From Sphingomonas sp. OK281 (lineage in GTDB: Bacteria > Pseudomonadota > Alphaproteobacteria > Sphingomonadales > Sphingomonadaceae): 64,000 nucleotides of DNA. Shown here one piece after another: positions 52,701 to 61,923 of the stretch; position 1 is the first letter of the stretch, and the number at the start of each line of letters is the position of its first letter. A model generated the notes under the pieces. That model was not told the DNA's origin and did no database searches. It saw nothing but the letters and a program-made list of their open reading frames with translations. The stretch spans positions 1,116,001-1,180,000 of the forward strand of contig NZ_FOVZ01000002.1 in assembly GCF_900115295.1 (NCBI RefSeq). Direction: 5' to 3'. The position numbers and the translations under genes are program-made.

Positions 52701-55700
52701 CGCGGTCAGAATAGTCAGATCGACCGTCACGCCGGTCGTGCCGCTAAACGATACGGTGTCGCTGCCTGCACCACCATTGAGAGTGTCGTCGCCAAGGCCA
52801 CCTTCGATGATGTTGGCATTGGCGTCGCCGGTCAGGATGTCATTGCCGTCACCGCCCAGCAGGTTCTCGATACCGCGTAGGGCGGCGATCTGAGATCCGC
52901 CGACGCTTGCAGTCCCGTCCGTCGCGCCGGTAAGCGTGGCGGTAACACCGGCAGTATTGCCCGCAAACGAGGCGGTATCCGATCCCGCGCCACCATCCAG
53001 CAGGTCAACGGCGCCCCCCGTGTTTACTCCGGGATTGAGCGTGTCGTTGCCGTCGCCGCCCGAAAGGACGTTCTCGGCCGCATCGCCGCTGAGACCGTCG
53101 TTGAAAGCGGAGCCGAGCAGGTTCTGGAAGCCGCTGAGCGTGTCTGTGCCGGTGATCCCGGTATTCTGTGCAGACCCTTGCAGCGCGAGGCTGACCGTCA
53201 CGCCTGCGGTTGCGCCTGCGTAGGAGGCGGTATCGTTGCCGGCACCGCCGACGAGCGTGTCGTTGCCAAGGCCGCCTTCGATGACATTCGCGTCGGCGTT
53301 GCCGGTCAAAATGTCGTTTAGCGCCGAGCCGATCAGGTTCTCGATCCCGCTCAGTGTGTCGTTGCCGGCCGCGACCGTGTTCTGGGCGGTGCCCTGCACG
53401 TTAAGGTCGACCGTGACCCCGGTCGTGGAACCCGCACTGAACGCGTTGACAAAGGACGCGGTGTCGTTGCCGTTGCCGCCGTTCAGGATATCGCTGGCGA
53501 TCGTTCCCTGCAGGAAGTCATTGCCCTCACCGCCGTCCGCCACGAGGCTGCTCGTGTTGTTGGCGGTGACCGTGGTCGTCACGACCGCCGCGTTTTGGAG
53601 CGAGACGTTCAGCTGATAGGTCTGCCCAGCGATGAGCGGCTGGGCGGTGGTCGCACCATTCCACAGCCCGACACGGATGAAATAGGTTCCTGCCGTCGCG
53701 AAAGTATAGGTCAGATAGGCGTCGTCGTGCCCGGGATAGGATGCGTCACCCGAACCCGTATCGTTGCTAGCCAGCACGGTACCAGCACTGTTGACCAGTT
53801 CGATGAAGCTGTCGTCGAGCGTGCCGGCTCCGTCGATGTCGAAGATCGCCTGCGACCCCGGCACCGTCACGTCGATCTGATAATATTCCAGCGCGCCGCC
53901 GGCTGCCGTTGCGTTGATGGTGGCGTGAGGGATGCTCGCCGCATTCGTGATGTCGGCATTCGCGTCGACGTCATAGGCGCCAGCAGTCGCTACGGCTGTG
54001 GCGATGCTGCCATTGTTGGTCGACTGGGCCTTGATAATGTCAGCCTGTGGCGGTGCCGTGACGGTCGTTGTGGTCGTAAAGCTGCCGCCGATCAGGCGAT
54101 CGTTGCCGGCGCCGCCCGACAGCGAGTCGGCGCCACCTACACCACCGCTAAGAATGTTGTCCTGGCTGTTGCCGGTTAGAATGTCGTTGCCGATCGTACC
54201 ACCGATGTTCTCGATGTTGCGCAGCGTGTCGGTCTCGCCGTCATGGCCGACGATGACGTCCGCCCCGGTATCGTTCAGCGTGACGGTCACGCCGATGGTG
54301 TTAGTGAAAATCACCGCGTCGCTGCCGGCGCCGCCGTCGAGGATGTTGTTAGCGACGTTGCCGACGAGGACATCGTTGCCCGCGCCACCCTTGACGTTCT
54401 CGATGAGCGAACGCGTATCGTTGTTGTAGAGCAGCGACATGGCGATGTTGCCGGGCGCGAGCGATGTGAGGCCCTGATAGGCCAGGCTGTTGGCCAGCTG
54501 CGACTGGTCAAACGTCGAGAACTCGCCCGGGCGCAGATCAACGGTGATCCCGTTGGAGTAGTTGCTGGCGTCGATCGTGTCGTTGCCACCGCCATCCCAG
54601 ACGGTAAGGAAGATCTTGTTACCCGACGGTGCGCCCTGGCCAACACCGTTGATGAACATCTCACCGGTCGTCTGGCTAAAGGTGTACATGCTGTCGCCGG
54701 CATTGGTCGTGTAGTTGGCGCCGTACAGGTACTGCAGAGCAGCCAGATCGTACTGCATGTAAGTCTGTGGTTGGTTGATCTTTTCACCGGCAAAGTTGCT
54801 GTTGGTGAACGGCGCGGGCGTATACGTCATTAATGACCAGGCCTGTCCGTCGCGGTCCGGGGTCAGTGACTGGGTACCATAACGCGGCGTGCCCCCAAAA
54901 TAGAAGGACAGATCGCTGTTCGTGTAATCCTGATGCCCGTGCTTGAGCCCCATGGTGTGGCCAATCTCGTGCATCATGGTGGCGTATCCCCATGTGCCCT
55001 TAACCGCGAGGTCATAATAAGGCTGGCTGGTGCGGCCGAACCAGATGTCGCCCGACAGGCCGCGCGTGTCGGATGGGAAGTTGCCATAAGCCGACGTCAC
55101 ATCGTTGTCCGCGCTCTGCGAGATGCGGATGTTTGCGTGAACTGTGTCTGTATCGGTGATTTGGGTGAACGTAAGTCCGGTCACGGCCGAAAGCTGTGCA
55201 AAGGATGCTTGCGCTGCTGCCTGCTGCTGCGTGCCTAGATCGATATGATAAAGGCTGACGCCATTGGTGTCATAACCGCTGCCGTTGTAGTTTGATCCCG
55301 ATGTAGGAAAACTATAGGTAAGGTTCAGGGTACCCCATTTTGAGCCGATCAGCGTGGCATCGATATTACGGTTGCCTGTGAAGAAATGGCTTCCGTCTGG
55401 GTTGGTGCCCAGCGGCAGCAACTCGCCGATGTTGTTGCCTTCCGGATTGGCCCCGGTCGGATCGATGTTTTTTGGATTGGAGCCGTCGACGCCACCCTGT
55501 GCCTCGCGCAGGCCTTGGCAACCGGCGCAGTTACACCCCTCCATGATCGTCTCATGACCGATGTCAGCGAGAGGATCCCATGTGCCGACACCCATTTCTC
55601 CGTCAGAAATAGGAGTGGTAACTGCTAGCGGATCGTAGGAGCCGATAACGACCTCGTCACCAGGAAGGCGATTGGAATACGCCTCGGGGGAACCGCCAAC

Positions 55701-55745
55701 GTGATTGGGGTCAGGATTAGTATTGCCGAGCTTAGAAATGTTCAT
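49719..55745 (-). CDS. Giant RTX metalloprotease (M10 serralysin type) with DUF4214 C terminus
   Basis: A 2008-residue secreted protein. The N-terminal 110 residues carry a short cysteine cluster ([11 protein letters not shown]). The protease domain has the zinc site [11 protein letters not shown] (His259, Glu260, His263, His269) and a Met-turn in [11 protein letters not shown] serralysin C-terminal region follows ([20 protein letters not shown]). Residues about 430-1750 are a long series of RTX nonapeptides ([20 protein letters not shown]), interrupted near 575-700 by a pre-peptidase C-terminal-like beta domain ([20 protein letters not shown]). Four DUF4214-like units end the protein ([19 protein letters not shown] to NIVGGIAV). 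It lacks a Sec signal. It is likely cell-attached or released through the type I system encoded just downstream, and matures outside the cell when calcium binds. Confidence 0.93.
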   Translation of the reverse strand: MNISKLGNTNPDPNHVGGSPEAYSNRLPGDEVVIGSYDPLAVTTPISDGEMGVGTWDPLADIGHETIMEGCNCAGCQGLREAQGGVDGSNPKNIDPTGANPEGNNIGELLPLGTNPDGSHFFTGNRNIDATLIGSKWGTLNLTYSFPTSGSNYNGSGYDTNGVSLYHIDLGTQQQAAAQASFAQLSAVTGLTFTQITDTDTVHANIRISQSADNDVTSAYGNFPSDTRGLSGDIWFGRTSQPYYDLAVKGTWGYATMMHEIGHTMGLKHGHQDYTNSDLSFYFGGTPRYGTQSLTPDRDGQAWSLMTYTPAPFTNSNFAGEKINQPQTYMQYDLAALQYLYGANYTTNAGDSMYTFSQTTGEMFINGVGQGAPSGNKIFLTVWDGGGNDTIDASNYSNGITVDLRPGEFSTFDQSQLANSLAYQGLTSLAPGNIAMSLLYNNDTRSLIENVKGGAGNDVLVGNVANNILDGGAGSDAVIFTNTIGVTVTLNDTGADVIVGHDGETDTLRNIENIGGTIGNDILTGNSQDNILSGGVGGADSLSGGAGNDRLIGGSFTTTTTVTAPPQADIIKAQSTNNGSIATAVATAGAYDVDANADITNAASIPHATINATAAGGALEYYQIDVTVPGSQAIFDIDGAGTLDDSFIELVNSAGTVLASNDTGSGDASYPGHDDAYLTYTFATAGTYFIRVGLWNGATTAQPLIAGQTYQLNVSLQNAAVVTTTVTANNTSSLVADGGEGNDFLQGTIASDILNGGNGNDTASFVNAFSAGSTTGVTVDLNVQGTAQNTVAAGNDTLSGIENLIGSALNDILTGNADANVIEGGLGNDTLVGGAGNDTASYAGATAGVTVSLALQGSAQNTGITGTDTLSGFQNLLGSAFNDGLSGDAAENVLSGGDGNDTLNPGVNTGGAVDLLDGGAGSDTASFAGNTAGVTATLTGATDGTASVGGSQIAALRGIENLLGGDGNDILTGDANANIIEGGLGDDTLNGGAGSDTVSFSGTTGVTVDLTILTAQNTGVGNDTITGFENVRTGAGADTVTGDTNDNIFFDGGGADTYAGGTGSDTIDYSIATSTVTVNLNTLTAQNTGIFGGSDTIREIENLTGAVAFANSLTGGNTTANRLVGGTVADFLVGGGLGDTLIGGTGNDVMFGDYVGNFNTGATAADGSDVLEGGSGNDTLVGGMGNDILRGGDGDDVLVGGIANGSAAGLSTVFTNDGGDDTFDGGDGTDTAYAYYTDHTAGIRFDLGNLAGNSAITVDGVQRGEFISVERVIFRGGLGNDVVRGGGTLDTLVGNAGDDVLDGWYGNDTLSGGLGNDTLIGGEGLDTATYVNSTTGVNVDLRIQGAQFTVGEGIDTLIDIEYLTGSSFGDNLRGNDDFNLIIDNAVDASATALSQTDSLFGYGGNDSILATRSAATVATNLNLDGGDGSDFIELRSGTSSTALAANAAGLSGTTYLALGATSNDRNSDVVTVDAGAGDDRIVLTGVASATVNAGSGADIVSISMRGASSVNNYQLTLGSGADIVQLGVGTSVANSAEVATTVRTNRVTDFQAGNAGDKFELTDFLNRGLTGYTANSNAFASGHLRLVQSGTDLVLQSDRDGAGTVNSFVTIFTISNGYTGGFTAFNFDGAIGNLTLTGFAIDETITGATGNDVLSGMDGNDVLSGLAGNDTLDGGNGNDTLDGGAGNDTLFGGTGNDILLGGIGNDTLDGGAGIDRSGYDSLFRTSGMSTVAGVTTLNGDAALGTDTLTSIEHITFRDGEFSTDPDSVGAQIIRLYDTVLDRGPDAGGLDFWVDQVEDRGLTVTAVANAFASNAAFQSATGSLSNEAFVDYIYQQALGRAADGGGRTYWTAQLDSGLSRGEFMLGLSEGTEHRGLTAEIIGQGYFQTDDTYQSIALLYDSASNRMPDVSGLTFWAEQVKAGTLTLNQVADNFVSSAEFSSSTQGLSNGQLVDLMYQNSLDRAPDAGGRAFWTDQLDHGLSKGALLYEFSASAEHAALLAANIVGGIAV

Positions 55746-56086
55746 CGACGATTCCCCTGTTTGCCAGACTATATTTTTATTGCAGTTAACTGCATCGTTA
55801 TGTCATATTCTATCACCGTCACATCGACGGACGTGTCATGATTCGTTAATGTTAGCTTCATAGTTTCACAGCGCGTCGATGCGGGTCAAGCGCTACCTCG
55901 TTCAAATGCGATGGAAGTGACTGAAACGCAGCGCAAATCGCTCAGAGCAGGCGAAATACCGTTGGTACAGATGCCGCTGAACAGTGCGGGATCCGGTCAC
56001 AATCTGTACCACTCTTTGCCCTCCACACGTGACACGCGACCGGGGTTGCCGTATTGCGAAATGCGGTCACGCCGACGGAGAACGCG
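55746..56086. promoter_or_regulatory. Divergent region upstream of the protease gene
   Basis: About 340 bp between the protease gene (minus) and the lipoprotein gene (plus). It is AT-rich near 55770-55860, consistent with promoters. No gene is seen; it holds the 14-bp palindrome at 55781. Confidence 0.5.
55781..55794. promoter_or_regulatory. Palindrome TGCAGTTAACTGCA, candidate operator
   Basis: A perfect 14-bp palindrome 36 bp upstream of the protease start, next to the AT-rich ATATTTTTAT stretch. The position suits repressor or activator control of the protease. Confidence 0.45.
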
Positions 56087-56656
56087 ATGCTCCGCATCTT
56101 ATTGTCATGCTTCACGGCGCTTGTTGCATGCACGCCTTCACCTCAGGATGTATCCATGCGTAACTCGCGTCCGATACCAAGGATCATTATCTCGGATCCA
56201 AGCGAGTTAAAACCGGAGCGCCAGGGGTCCGCGGCGCCGAGTTCGACCGCCCAGGACATCAGTGAGGGGGCACATGCTGCCCAAGGTCCAATTCCAGAAT
56301 CCGTGTCCGCCGCAGAAAATGCCGGTGCTGTTCCCGTAGCGGCAGTGCATGCAGACTCGCCCGCAGAAGCGCTGGGACGCCGGACGTTGTCGACAGCCTT
56401 TGTCATGGTCGGCCCAGACGGCCTTCTGACGGTAGCCCTGCGCAACGGGCATATGCTTGTCCTGCGCAACGTGGTCATGCGCCCCAAGGATTATTGCGGT
56501 GCACTGGTGTCCGGTGGCTCACGCCAACCGAAATACTGTGGCGGATACGCTGATATCGTCTCCGCCCGACCGGGTGGCGAAGCGACCCCCGACGACGCTG
56601 GACTCGCGGAAGCAAACCCGATCAAGGCGCAGAGCGGACCGTTGGAACGCAAATAG
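56087..56656 (+). CDS. Putative lipoprotein of unknown function
   Basis: A 189-residue protein from ATG 56087 with a short signal and lipobox (MLRILLSCFTALVACTPSPQ). A 90-residue low-complexity linker rich in Pro, Ala, Glu and Ser follows. The C-terminal 90 residues form a small domain with two cysteines (VVMRPKDYCGALVSG; QPKYCGGYADIVSA). No family is recognised. It is convergent with the rmd gene. Confidence 0.6.
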   Translation: MLRILLSCFTALVACTPSPQDVSMRNSRPIPRIIISDPSELKPERQGSAAPSSTAQDISEGAHAAQGPIPESVSAAENAGAVPVAAVHADSPAEALGRRTLSTAFVMVGPDGLLTVALRNGHMLVLRNVVMRPKDYCGALVSGGSRQPKYCGGYADIVSARPGGEATPDDAGLAEANPIKAQSGPLERK

Positions 56657-56711
56657 CAGTGCCGTTTCGAGGGCGCGTGAGCTTTTTAAGCGAGGTCCTA
56701 GTTACAGCCGC

Positions 56712-57563
56712 TTATTCACTAGCGTCCCGATACATCCAATCCAGCGTATCAGAGAGATCGCGCGGGTGCCAGTCGGGCAGGGCGGTACGCAGGCGGGCAA
56801 CGTCGCCGCCCAGCACCGGTACGTCGTTGGCACGTACGAAAGCCGGATTGACCTTCACGTCGATCCGGTGACCGCTAATCTGGTTTAGCGTGGCGAGAAT
56901 GTCGTCGATCGAGCGCACCGTGCCTGTACAGATATTGATGAGCGCAGGTGGCGCATCGGCTAGTGCCAAGCCGGCATAGGCTTCGGCGACCGAACGTACA
57001 TCGCCGAAATCACGTTTCACAAACAGGTTGCCCAGCTCGATTGTGTCGGCACCACGGCGGAAGTGATCGACGATCTTGGGGACCAGATATTCGATCCCCT
57101 GACCGACGCCGGTATAGTTGAACGGACGCGTGCAGACGATCTCAAGCCGGTTGCGCCACAGTGCCGCGCCCTCCTCCATCGCGAGTTTGCTAATGGCGTA
57201 GTGGTTAGCGGGACGCGTAGGCGCATCCTCAACGACCAGTCCTTGAGCACCGGGGCCATAAACCTGGGCGCTGCTGGAAATGATGCAGCGCGTGTCGGGC
57301 CTAACCCGAGCGACCGCATCAAGGAGGTGAAACGTACCAAGCTGGTTGACGGTATAAAACGCCTCCCAGTCGGACGCGTTCACGAACGCTCGGGCGGCAA
57401 GGTGGATCAATCGGTCGAACGCGGTATCGGCAACCGTCGCCTCCACCGCGTCCTTGTCGGCAAGGTCAACCGACAGAGGGACGCACTCGATCCCTCGGGC
57501 CGAGAGCGCCTCGATCACGAAGCGTCCGGTAAACCCGTTTGCGCCGGTCAACGCGATCCGCAT
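56712..57563 (-). CDS. rmd: GDP-4-keto-6-deoxy-D-mannose reductase (Rmd-like)
   Basis: A 283-residue [23 protein letters not shown] is the cofactor motif; IISSSAQVYGPG and the active-site HYAISKLAMEE (Tyr-x3-Lys) follow. CTRPFNYTGVGQGIEYLVPK and LGNLFVKRDFGDVRSVAEAY are typical of the Rmd branch that gives GDP-D-rhamnose. The ATG overlaps the gmd stop (TAATG), so the two are coupled and the substrate is very likely the Gmd product. A talose- or fucose-forming outcome is less likely because the GMER/WcaG type has a different active-site context. Confidence 0.85.
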   Translation of the reverse strand: MRIALTGANGFTGRFVIEALSARGIECVPLSVDLADKDAVEATVADTAFDRLIHLAARAFVNASDWEAFYTVNQLGTFHLLDAVARVRPDTRCIISSSAQVYGPGAQGLVVEDAPTRPANHYAISKLAMEEGAALWRNRLEIVCTRPFNYTGVGQGIEYLVPKIVDHFRRGADTIELGNLFVKRDFGDVRSVAEAYAGLALADAPPALINICTGTVRSIDDILATLNQISGHRIDVKVNPAFVRANDVPVLGGDVARLRTALPDWHPRDLSDTLDWMYRDASE

Positions 57564-58600
57564 TAGAAGGACCAACCCGCCTTGTTGCGGCGCATGTCGG
57601 CCTCGACCATCAAAGCGGTCAGTTCCTCGAGCTGGACCTGTGGCGTCCAGCCAAGTTCGCGCTGTGCCTTTGCCGGGTCACCGATCAACAGCTCGACTTC
57701 GGCGGGACGATAAAATTGCGGGTTGATCCGGACCAACAGTTTGCCGGTCTTGCGATCGACACCGGTCTCGGTCTCATCCTTGCCGGACCAGTCGATATCG
57801 ATTTCGACTTGACGGAATGCCATCTCAACGAACGTACGGACCGTCTCAGTACGATTTGTCGCCAGCACAAAGGTTTCGGGAACGTCGTGCTGCAGCATCA
57901 GGCGCATGCCTTCGACATAATCCTTGGCATAACCCCAGTCCCGCTTGGCATCGAGGTTGCCAAGTTCCAGCAGATCGGCCTTGCCGAGGGCAATCTTTGC
58001 GACCGTGTCCGTGATCTTGCGTGTCACGAACTCACGCCCACGCAGCGGCGACTCGTGATTAAACAGAATGCCGCTGCATCCGAAGATGCCGAAGCTTTCG
58101 CGGTAGTTGACGGTAAGCCAATGTGCGTAAAGTTTGGCAACGCCGTATGGGCTGCGAGGATAGAAGGGAGTGTCCTCTACCTGCGGAATGGCCTGAACCT
58201 TGCCAAACATCTCCGACGTCGACGCCTGGTAGAAACGGATGTCACGGTTCACGGTACGGATTGCTTCAAGCAGATACGCAGCCCCCAGACCGGTGATCTG
58301 GCCGGTGGCGATCGGTTGGTCGAACGATACCCCAACGAAGCTCTGGGCCGCCAAATTGTAGACTTCTGTGGCCTGAGAAGTTTCGAGAAGACGGATTGCC
58401 GATCCCATGTCAGTCAAATCGTACTCGACGAGCTTCAGGCGCGGGTGATTCGTGACGCCAATTTCGTCGATGCGCCAAAAATTCACCGAACTGGTTCGCC
58501 GGTATGTGCCGTAAACGGTATAACCTCGGTTGAGCAGGTTTTCGGCAAGGTAGGCTCCGTCTTGGCCACTGATGCCGGTAACAATCGCGGTCTTGCTCAC
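57563..58600 (-). CDS. gmd: GDP-mannose 4,6-dehydratase
   Basis: A 345-residue enzyme that converts GDP-D-mannose to GDP-4-keto-6-deoxy-D-mannose. [20 protein letters not shown] is the NADP motif, and [53 protein letters not shown] and [18 protein letters not shown] are all signature Gmd segments, including the active-site Tyr and Lys. The start is GTG 58600, four bases after GAAGGAGA; upstream ATGs lack a site and precede the conserved N terminus by 45 residues. Together with rmd it supplies GDP-D-rhamnose. Confidence 0.94.
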   Translation of the reverse strand: MSKTAIVTGISGQDGAYLAENLLNRGYTVYGTYRRTSSVNFWRIDEIGVTNHPRLKLVEYDLTDMGSAIRLLETSQATEVYNLAAQSFVGVSFDQPIATGQITGLGAAYLLEAIRTVNRDIRFYQASTSEMFGKVQAIPQVEDTPFYPRSPYGVAKLYAHWLTVNYRESFGIFGCSGILFNHESPLRGREFVTRKITDTVAKIALGKADLLELGNLDAKRDWGYAKDYVEGMRLMLQHDVPETFVLATNRTETVRTFVEMAFRQVEIDIDWSGKDETETGVDRKTGKLLVRINPQFYRPAEVELLIGDPAKAQRELGWTPQVQLEELTALMVEADMRRNKAGWSF

Positions 58601-58843
58601 ATAGTCTCCTTCGGGCCAAGTATACCAGGCCATACGCAGATCTGGTCGGCATGTGCCGGCCGTATGATCGATGGGATTCAATAGCCGTGACCTGTACTGG
58701 CGTGATCGACAGAAATCCAGCGTTGCCCGACGCATCGTGCGTTGCTGGCGACGTTTGGGTAGCGTAGCGGCTGCAAGACGGCGTAAAGACGGGTTTCGTG
58801 AGCCGCGTTAACCTTACGGCAGGATTCTTCATTGGGGATAGCG

Positions 58844-59176
58844 ATGCGCAAAAGTGTAGTGTCTGCGTTGACGATTTCGGTGCTGATCCTTTCAGGAGCC
58901 GTAGCGCGCTCCGGCTTCGCCCAGACGGCCACGCCAGCGCCGGGTGAGGCCCGCGAGAATGGTGCGATCGAGGAATCTGCTAGCGACGCGGTCGGTGTCG
59001 CGGTCCGTTCACTCAACGATACGCCTGCGACGGCCGCTGCGGGGCGTTCGGGCAAGAACCGTATCCTTAGTCAGAACGAACTATACAACCTAGGCCGTGC
59101 GTCCGAAGGTCGTGTTAGTTTACGAGTTGGCAGTGACATGAGCTACCGCGTCGAGAAGCGCGCCGGCACACCCTGA
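58844..59176 (+). CDS. Small exported protein of unknown function
   Basis: A 110-residue protein with a signal peptide (MRKSVVSALTISVLILSGAV, processed near ARSGFAQ). The mature part is hydrophilic and ends ILSQNELYNLGRASEGRVSL, a pattern I cannot assign. It is divergent from gmd and precedes a glycosyltransferase gene by about 80 bp, so it may be part of the polysaccharide locus. Confidence 0.5.
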   Translation: MRKSVVSALTISVLILSGAVARSGFAQTATPAPGEARENGAIEESASDAVGVAVRSLNDTPATAAAGRSGKNRILSQNELYNLGRASEGRVSLRVGSDMSYRVEKRAGTP

Positions 59177-59254
59177 GGCCAATGTCAGGGTCTGTCGTGA
59201 CTAACCAGGTCGCCGATACGACTAAGCCGACGCAACTAGAATCTGGAGTAATGC

Positions 59255-60541
59255 GTGCCAAAGAGAATGCTCCTAGACGCGACGAAGACGTTCGAATGCC
59301 GTTTCTCGACTGGCATTCAACGCGTCGTCCGTGAGCTCGTCCGCCGGAGCGACCTGATCGGCGCCGCGCTTGGAGTCGAAGTGATCCCGGTGGTCACGAG
59401 TAGCAGGGGCTATCACCGCCTCGACGCCGCCGGGCTGACGCGACTGCTCGACCCACCGGCTGCGACCGGCGGGGCCATCGTCGCGCATTCCCGATTGGCC
59501 CGTCGCGCCAAGGAAGTACTGCAGTCCAACATGCGCGTCTATGCGACGATGCAGCGGTTGAGCATGCGGCGGCGGATGGCGGCATTGACGGCAAACCTCG
59601 AGCCAATTGACGTTACGTCCGATGATATCGTTGCGCTGATCGACGATTTTGCAGGTGGCAGTCCCTCGCTGGGCGCGATCGCCAAGGCCCGGCGTACCGG
59701 TGCCACGACGATCGCGATCGTCTATGATCTTATCCCCATTCTCCACCCAGAGATGGTGCCGCGACCAATCGCCTATCTATTCAAAAGAACCTTTGAGAAG
59801 ATGGCCGGCAGGGTCGATGGATTGATTGCGATCTCAAAGAGCGGTGCCGACCTGATCCGTGCGCAGCCCGCGGTGCTCAGGTCGGGGGTTCCGGTAAGCA
59901 GTTTCTATCTTGGGCAAGATCTTCACGTCGCGCGTGGGAATCCTGCTTCCACGACGATACCCGAGGATGCTTGGCACGGTGGTCCGACTTTCATTATGGT
60001 CGGCTCAATCGAGCCCCGCAAACGCCATGCAGCCGCATTGGCAGCATTCAGCAGCTTATGGGAGGACGGCGTCGCCGCAAATCTTCTCATGGTGGGCAGG
60101 GTTGGTTGGGACGTCGACGCGTTCATCCACGAAACGCGGCGACATGTGCAATTCGGCAAATCGCTGTTCCTGTGCCATGACGTTGGGGATAACGAGCTGC
60201 GCGACGCCATGGCACGGGCGGACGCGACGATCATGGCGTCGAAGGCGGAAGGCTTTGGTTTACCGATCGTGGAATCGCTGGCCTTTGGCGTACCGGTTCT
60301 CGCGTCCGACATTCCGATCTTTCGAGAGGTCGCCGGTGAGGCGGGATGCTATTTCCCACCCGACGATATTAACGAGTTCGCCGGGGCCATCAGGGGGTTT
60401 ATCGATAACCCCGAAGGCTATCAGACTGCTGCACGTGCATTCAGCTGGATCAACTGGGATGGCTCCGCAAGCGAGTTCGCCGAGACCGTACGGGTCCTTG
60501 TAAACGCATCCGAACAATCGTCACCCCACGAACGTAGCTAG
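59255..60541 (+). CDS. Glycosyltransferase family 4
   Basis: A 428-residue transferase from GTG 59255, seven bases after CTGGAG. The N terminus MLLDATKTFECRFSTGIQRV resembles the TGIxRVxxEL start of the transferase at 43229. The donor domain has FIMVGSIEPRKRHAAALAAF and the Glu motif SKAEGFGLPIVESLAFGVPV. It is plausible for D-rhamnose or mannose transfer because of gmd/rmd nearby, but the donor is not shown by sequence. Confidence 0.88.
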   Translation: MPKRMLLDATKTFECRFSTGIQRVVRELVRRSDLIGAALGVEVIPVVTSSRGYHRLDAAGLTRLLDPPAATGGAIVAHSRLARRAKEVLQSNMRVYATMQRLSMRRRMAALTANLEPIDVTSDDIVALIDDFAGGSPSLGAIAKARRTGATTIAIVYDLIPILHPEMVPRPIAYLFKRTFEKMAGRVDGLIAISKSGADLIRAQPAVLRSGVPVSSFYLGQDLHVARGNPASTTIPEDAWHGGPTFIMVGSIEPRKRHAAALAAFSSLWEDGVAANLLMVGRVGWDVDAFIHETRRHVQFGKSLFLCHDVGDNELRDAMARADATIMASKAEGFGLPIVESLAFGVPVLASDIPIFREVAGEAGCYFPPDDINEFAGAIRGFIDNPEGYQTAARAFSWINWDGSASEFAETVRVLVNASEQSSPHERS

Positions 60542-60616
60542 TCGCCCGATTTGGTCTCAGATTGTACCCGTTCGGCCCGTTCGAATTTTTCTCACGGCGC
60601 CATAATGAAGCACTAG

Positions 60617-61642
60617 TCACCGCGATGCCACCGGACTGTCGGGCAGTGGGCCCGACAGTCTAGGACGATCGCCCAGCCCAAACAGAGGCGATATGCCCCA
60701 TCGGTTCATCACTGCGAAGGCAAGAAGGGGAAAGCCTACGCCGCTGCAGACGCCGACGATAAAGAAAATTGACGCATCTGTCGTGATCCCGAGTTTTTGA
60801 AGAATCATACGGCTACCCGACGCGGCGATGATGTGCATGACGTAGATTGGCATTGACCGCTGCCCAATCCATTCGAGGTAGGATGCCGATCTGTTCACCA
60901 TACGGGCCAAAGTAAGAACAACGATGCTTCCCATGATTGCACACGGTATGGCCGATACAGACGTATACGCCGTCTTGCCCGCAGCAAGGACCTGCCAGCC
61001 TACAAAATACCCGATGATGCCAGCCAGCAGCATCATGGCCGGACGATTTGGGTTCCAGTTTTTTATCCAGTCGCCTGCCGTGACTCCGATGACAAAAAAC
61101 AAAAAATGATGGCATAGCAAATTTGCGAAGCTTCCAGGCTCGAAGCTGTCGGCTAGCACTATGCCAAAAATTGCCAAGGCGGTCAGTAAAACCCTGTTAA
61201 CTGATAAGGAAGCGACGCAAAAATAAATAAAGAGAGCATAGAGAAACCAGAAAGGAGCAATTGGCTTCCAGCCGATGCTTAATACATCGTTCCAGCTAGT
61301 TGAACTGTTCGTTGATCCCGAAAGCGCGACCAGAAGAGAGCCCTGGATCACGGACCATATGATATATGGCAGGACGACTGATCTACTTTTCGATCGTATA
61401 AAGCGAGGTTTGCCCTTGCTCAGAGATTGCTTAACGTTGAGTCCAGCAAGGACCATAAATAGCGGCATGTGGAACGTATACAGTCCGACATCGAGAATGC
61501 TCCACGCGCTGCTTGTAGCGATATTGCCGGCAACCAGACCCCGTTCGACGTGACCTGCGACGACGAGTATGATGCCTATCCCACGCGCAGTATCCAGCCA
61601 TTTCAATCTTTGCGAATTGTGCGGAGACGGCGCGGTACTCAT
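60617..61642 (-). CDS. Membrane acyltransferase family 3
   Basis: A 341-residue protein with about ten membrane helices. It begins LKWLDTARGIGIILVVAGHV, where the Arg and His of the acyltransferase-3 active site are visible. MPLFMVLAGLNVKQSLSKGK follows. It lacks an SGNH domain, unlike the protein at 23629. Members acetylate sugars at the membrane (for example fucose 4-O-acetylase-like). The coding sequence is notably AT-rich compared with neighbours, which suggests separate acquisition. The C terminus SGPLPDSPVASR is encoded by a hairpin. Confidence 0.85.
   Translation of the reverse strand: MSTAPSPHNSQRLKWLDTARGIGIILVVAGHVERGLVAGNIATSSAWSILDVGLYTFHMPLFMVLAGLNVKQSLSKGKPRFIRSKSRSVVLPYIIWSVIQGSLLVALSGSTNSSTSWNDVLSIGWKPIAPFWFLYALFIYFCVASLSVNRVLLTALAIFGIVLADSFEPGSFANLLCHHFLFFVIGVTAGDWIKNWNPNRPAMMLLAGIIGYFVGWQVLAAGKTAYTSVSAIPCAIMGSIVVLTLARMVNRSASYLEWIGQRSMPIYVMHIIAASGSRMILQKLGITTDASIFFIVGVCSGVGFPLLAFAVMNRWGISPLFGLGDRPRLSGPLPDSPVASR
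60634..60660. terminator. Perfect 11-bp hairpin at the acyltransferase 3' end
   Basis: GACTGTCGGGC (60634-60644) pairs perfectly with GCCCGACAGTC (60650-60660). It lies within the last codons of the acyltransferase gene and could serve as a terminator for it or for the convergent glycosyltransferase gene. No T-run is adjacent on either strand. Confidence 0.4.
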
Positions 61643-61923
61643 GGCATAGTTCTTCTTGAATTGTTCACTTGGAGATGGTCGCTCTGATCGGAGGCTAAAC
61701 CATAGTCGTTTTGTCGGCTACCGATTTGCTTCGAGGTTTGGAGGGCGGCCTGTTCGCATCGGAAAACCGCTCTTCAGCCATCGACCGAGATCGCATTGTC
61801 CGGACGTCGTGTGAAACTGCATTTACTCCCCCGCGACGCCAGCCAAAACCGCGTTCGGGCTGCTCATCGACGCGGTATCCTAACGAGTAGGTATGGAGTT
61901 GAACGCCGGCCCCAAGGACGCTG

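Noticed and set aside
50626..54833. Repetitive pattern within the giant protease gene that could suggest a CRISPR or satellite array
   Set aside because: The repeats are 27-bp-spaced RTX nonapeptide codons (GGxGNDxLx) in one continuous reading frame, not separated by unique spacers.
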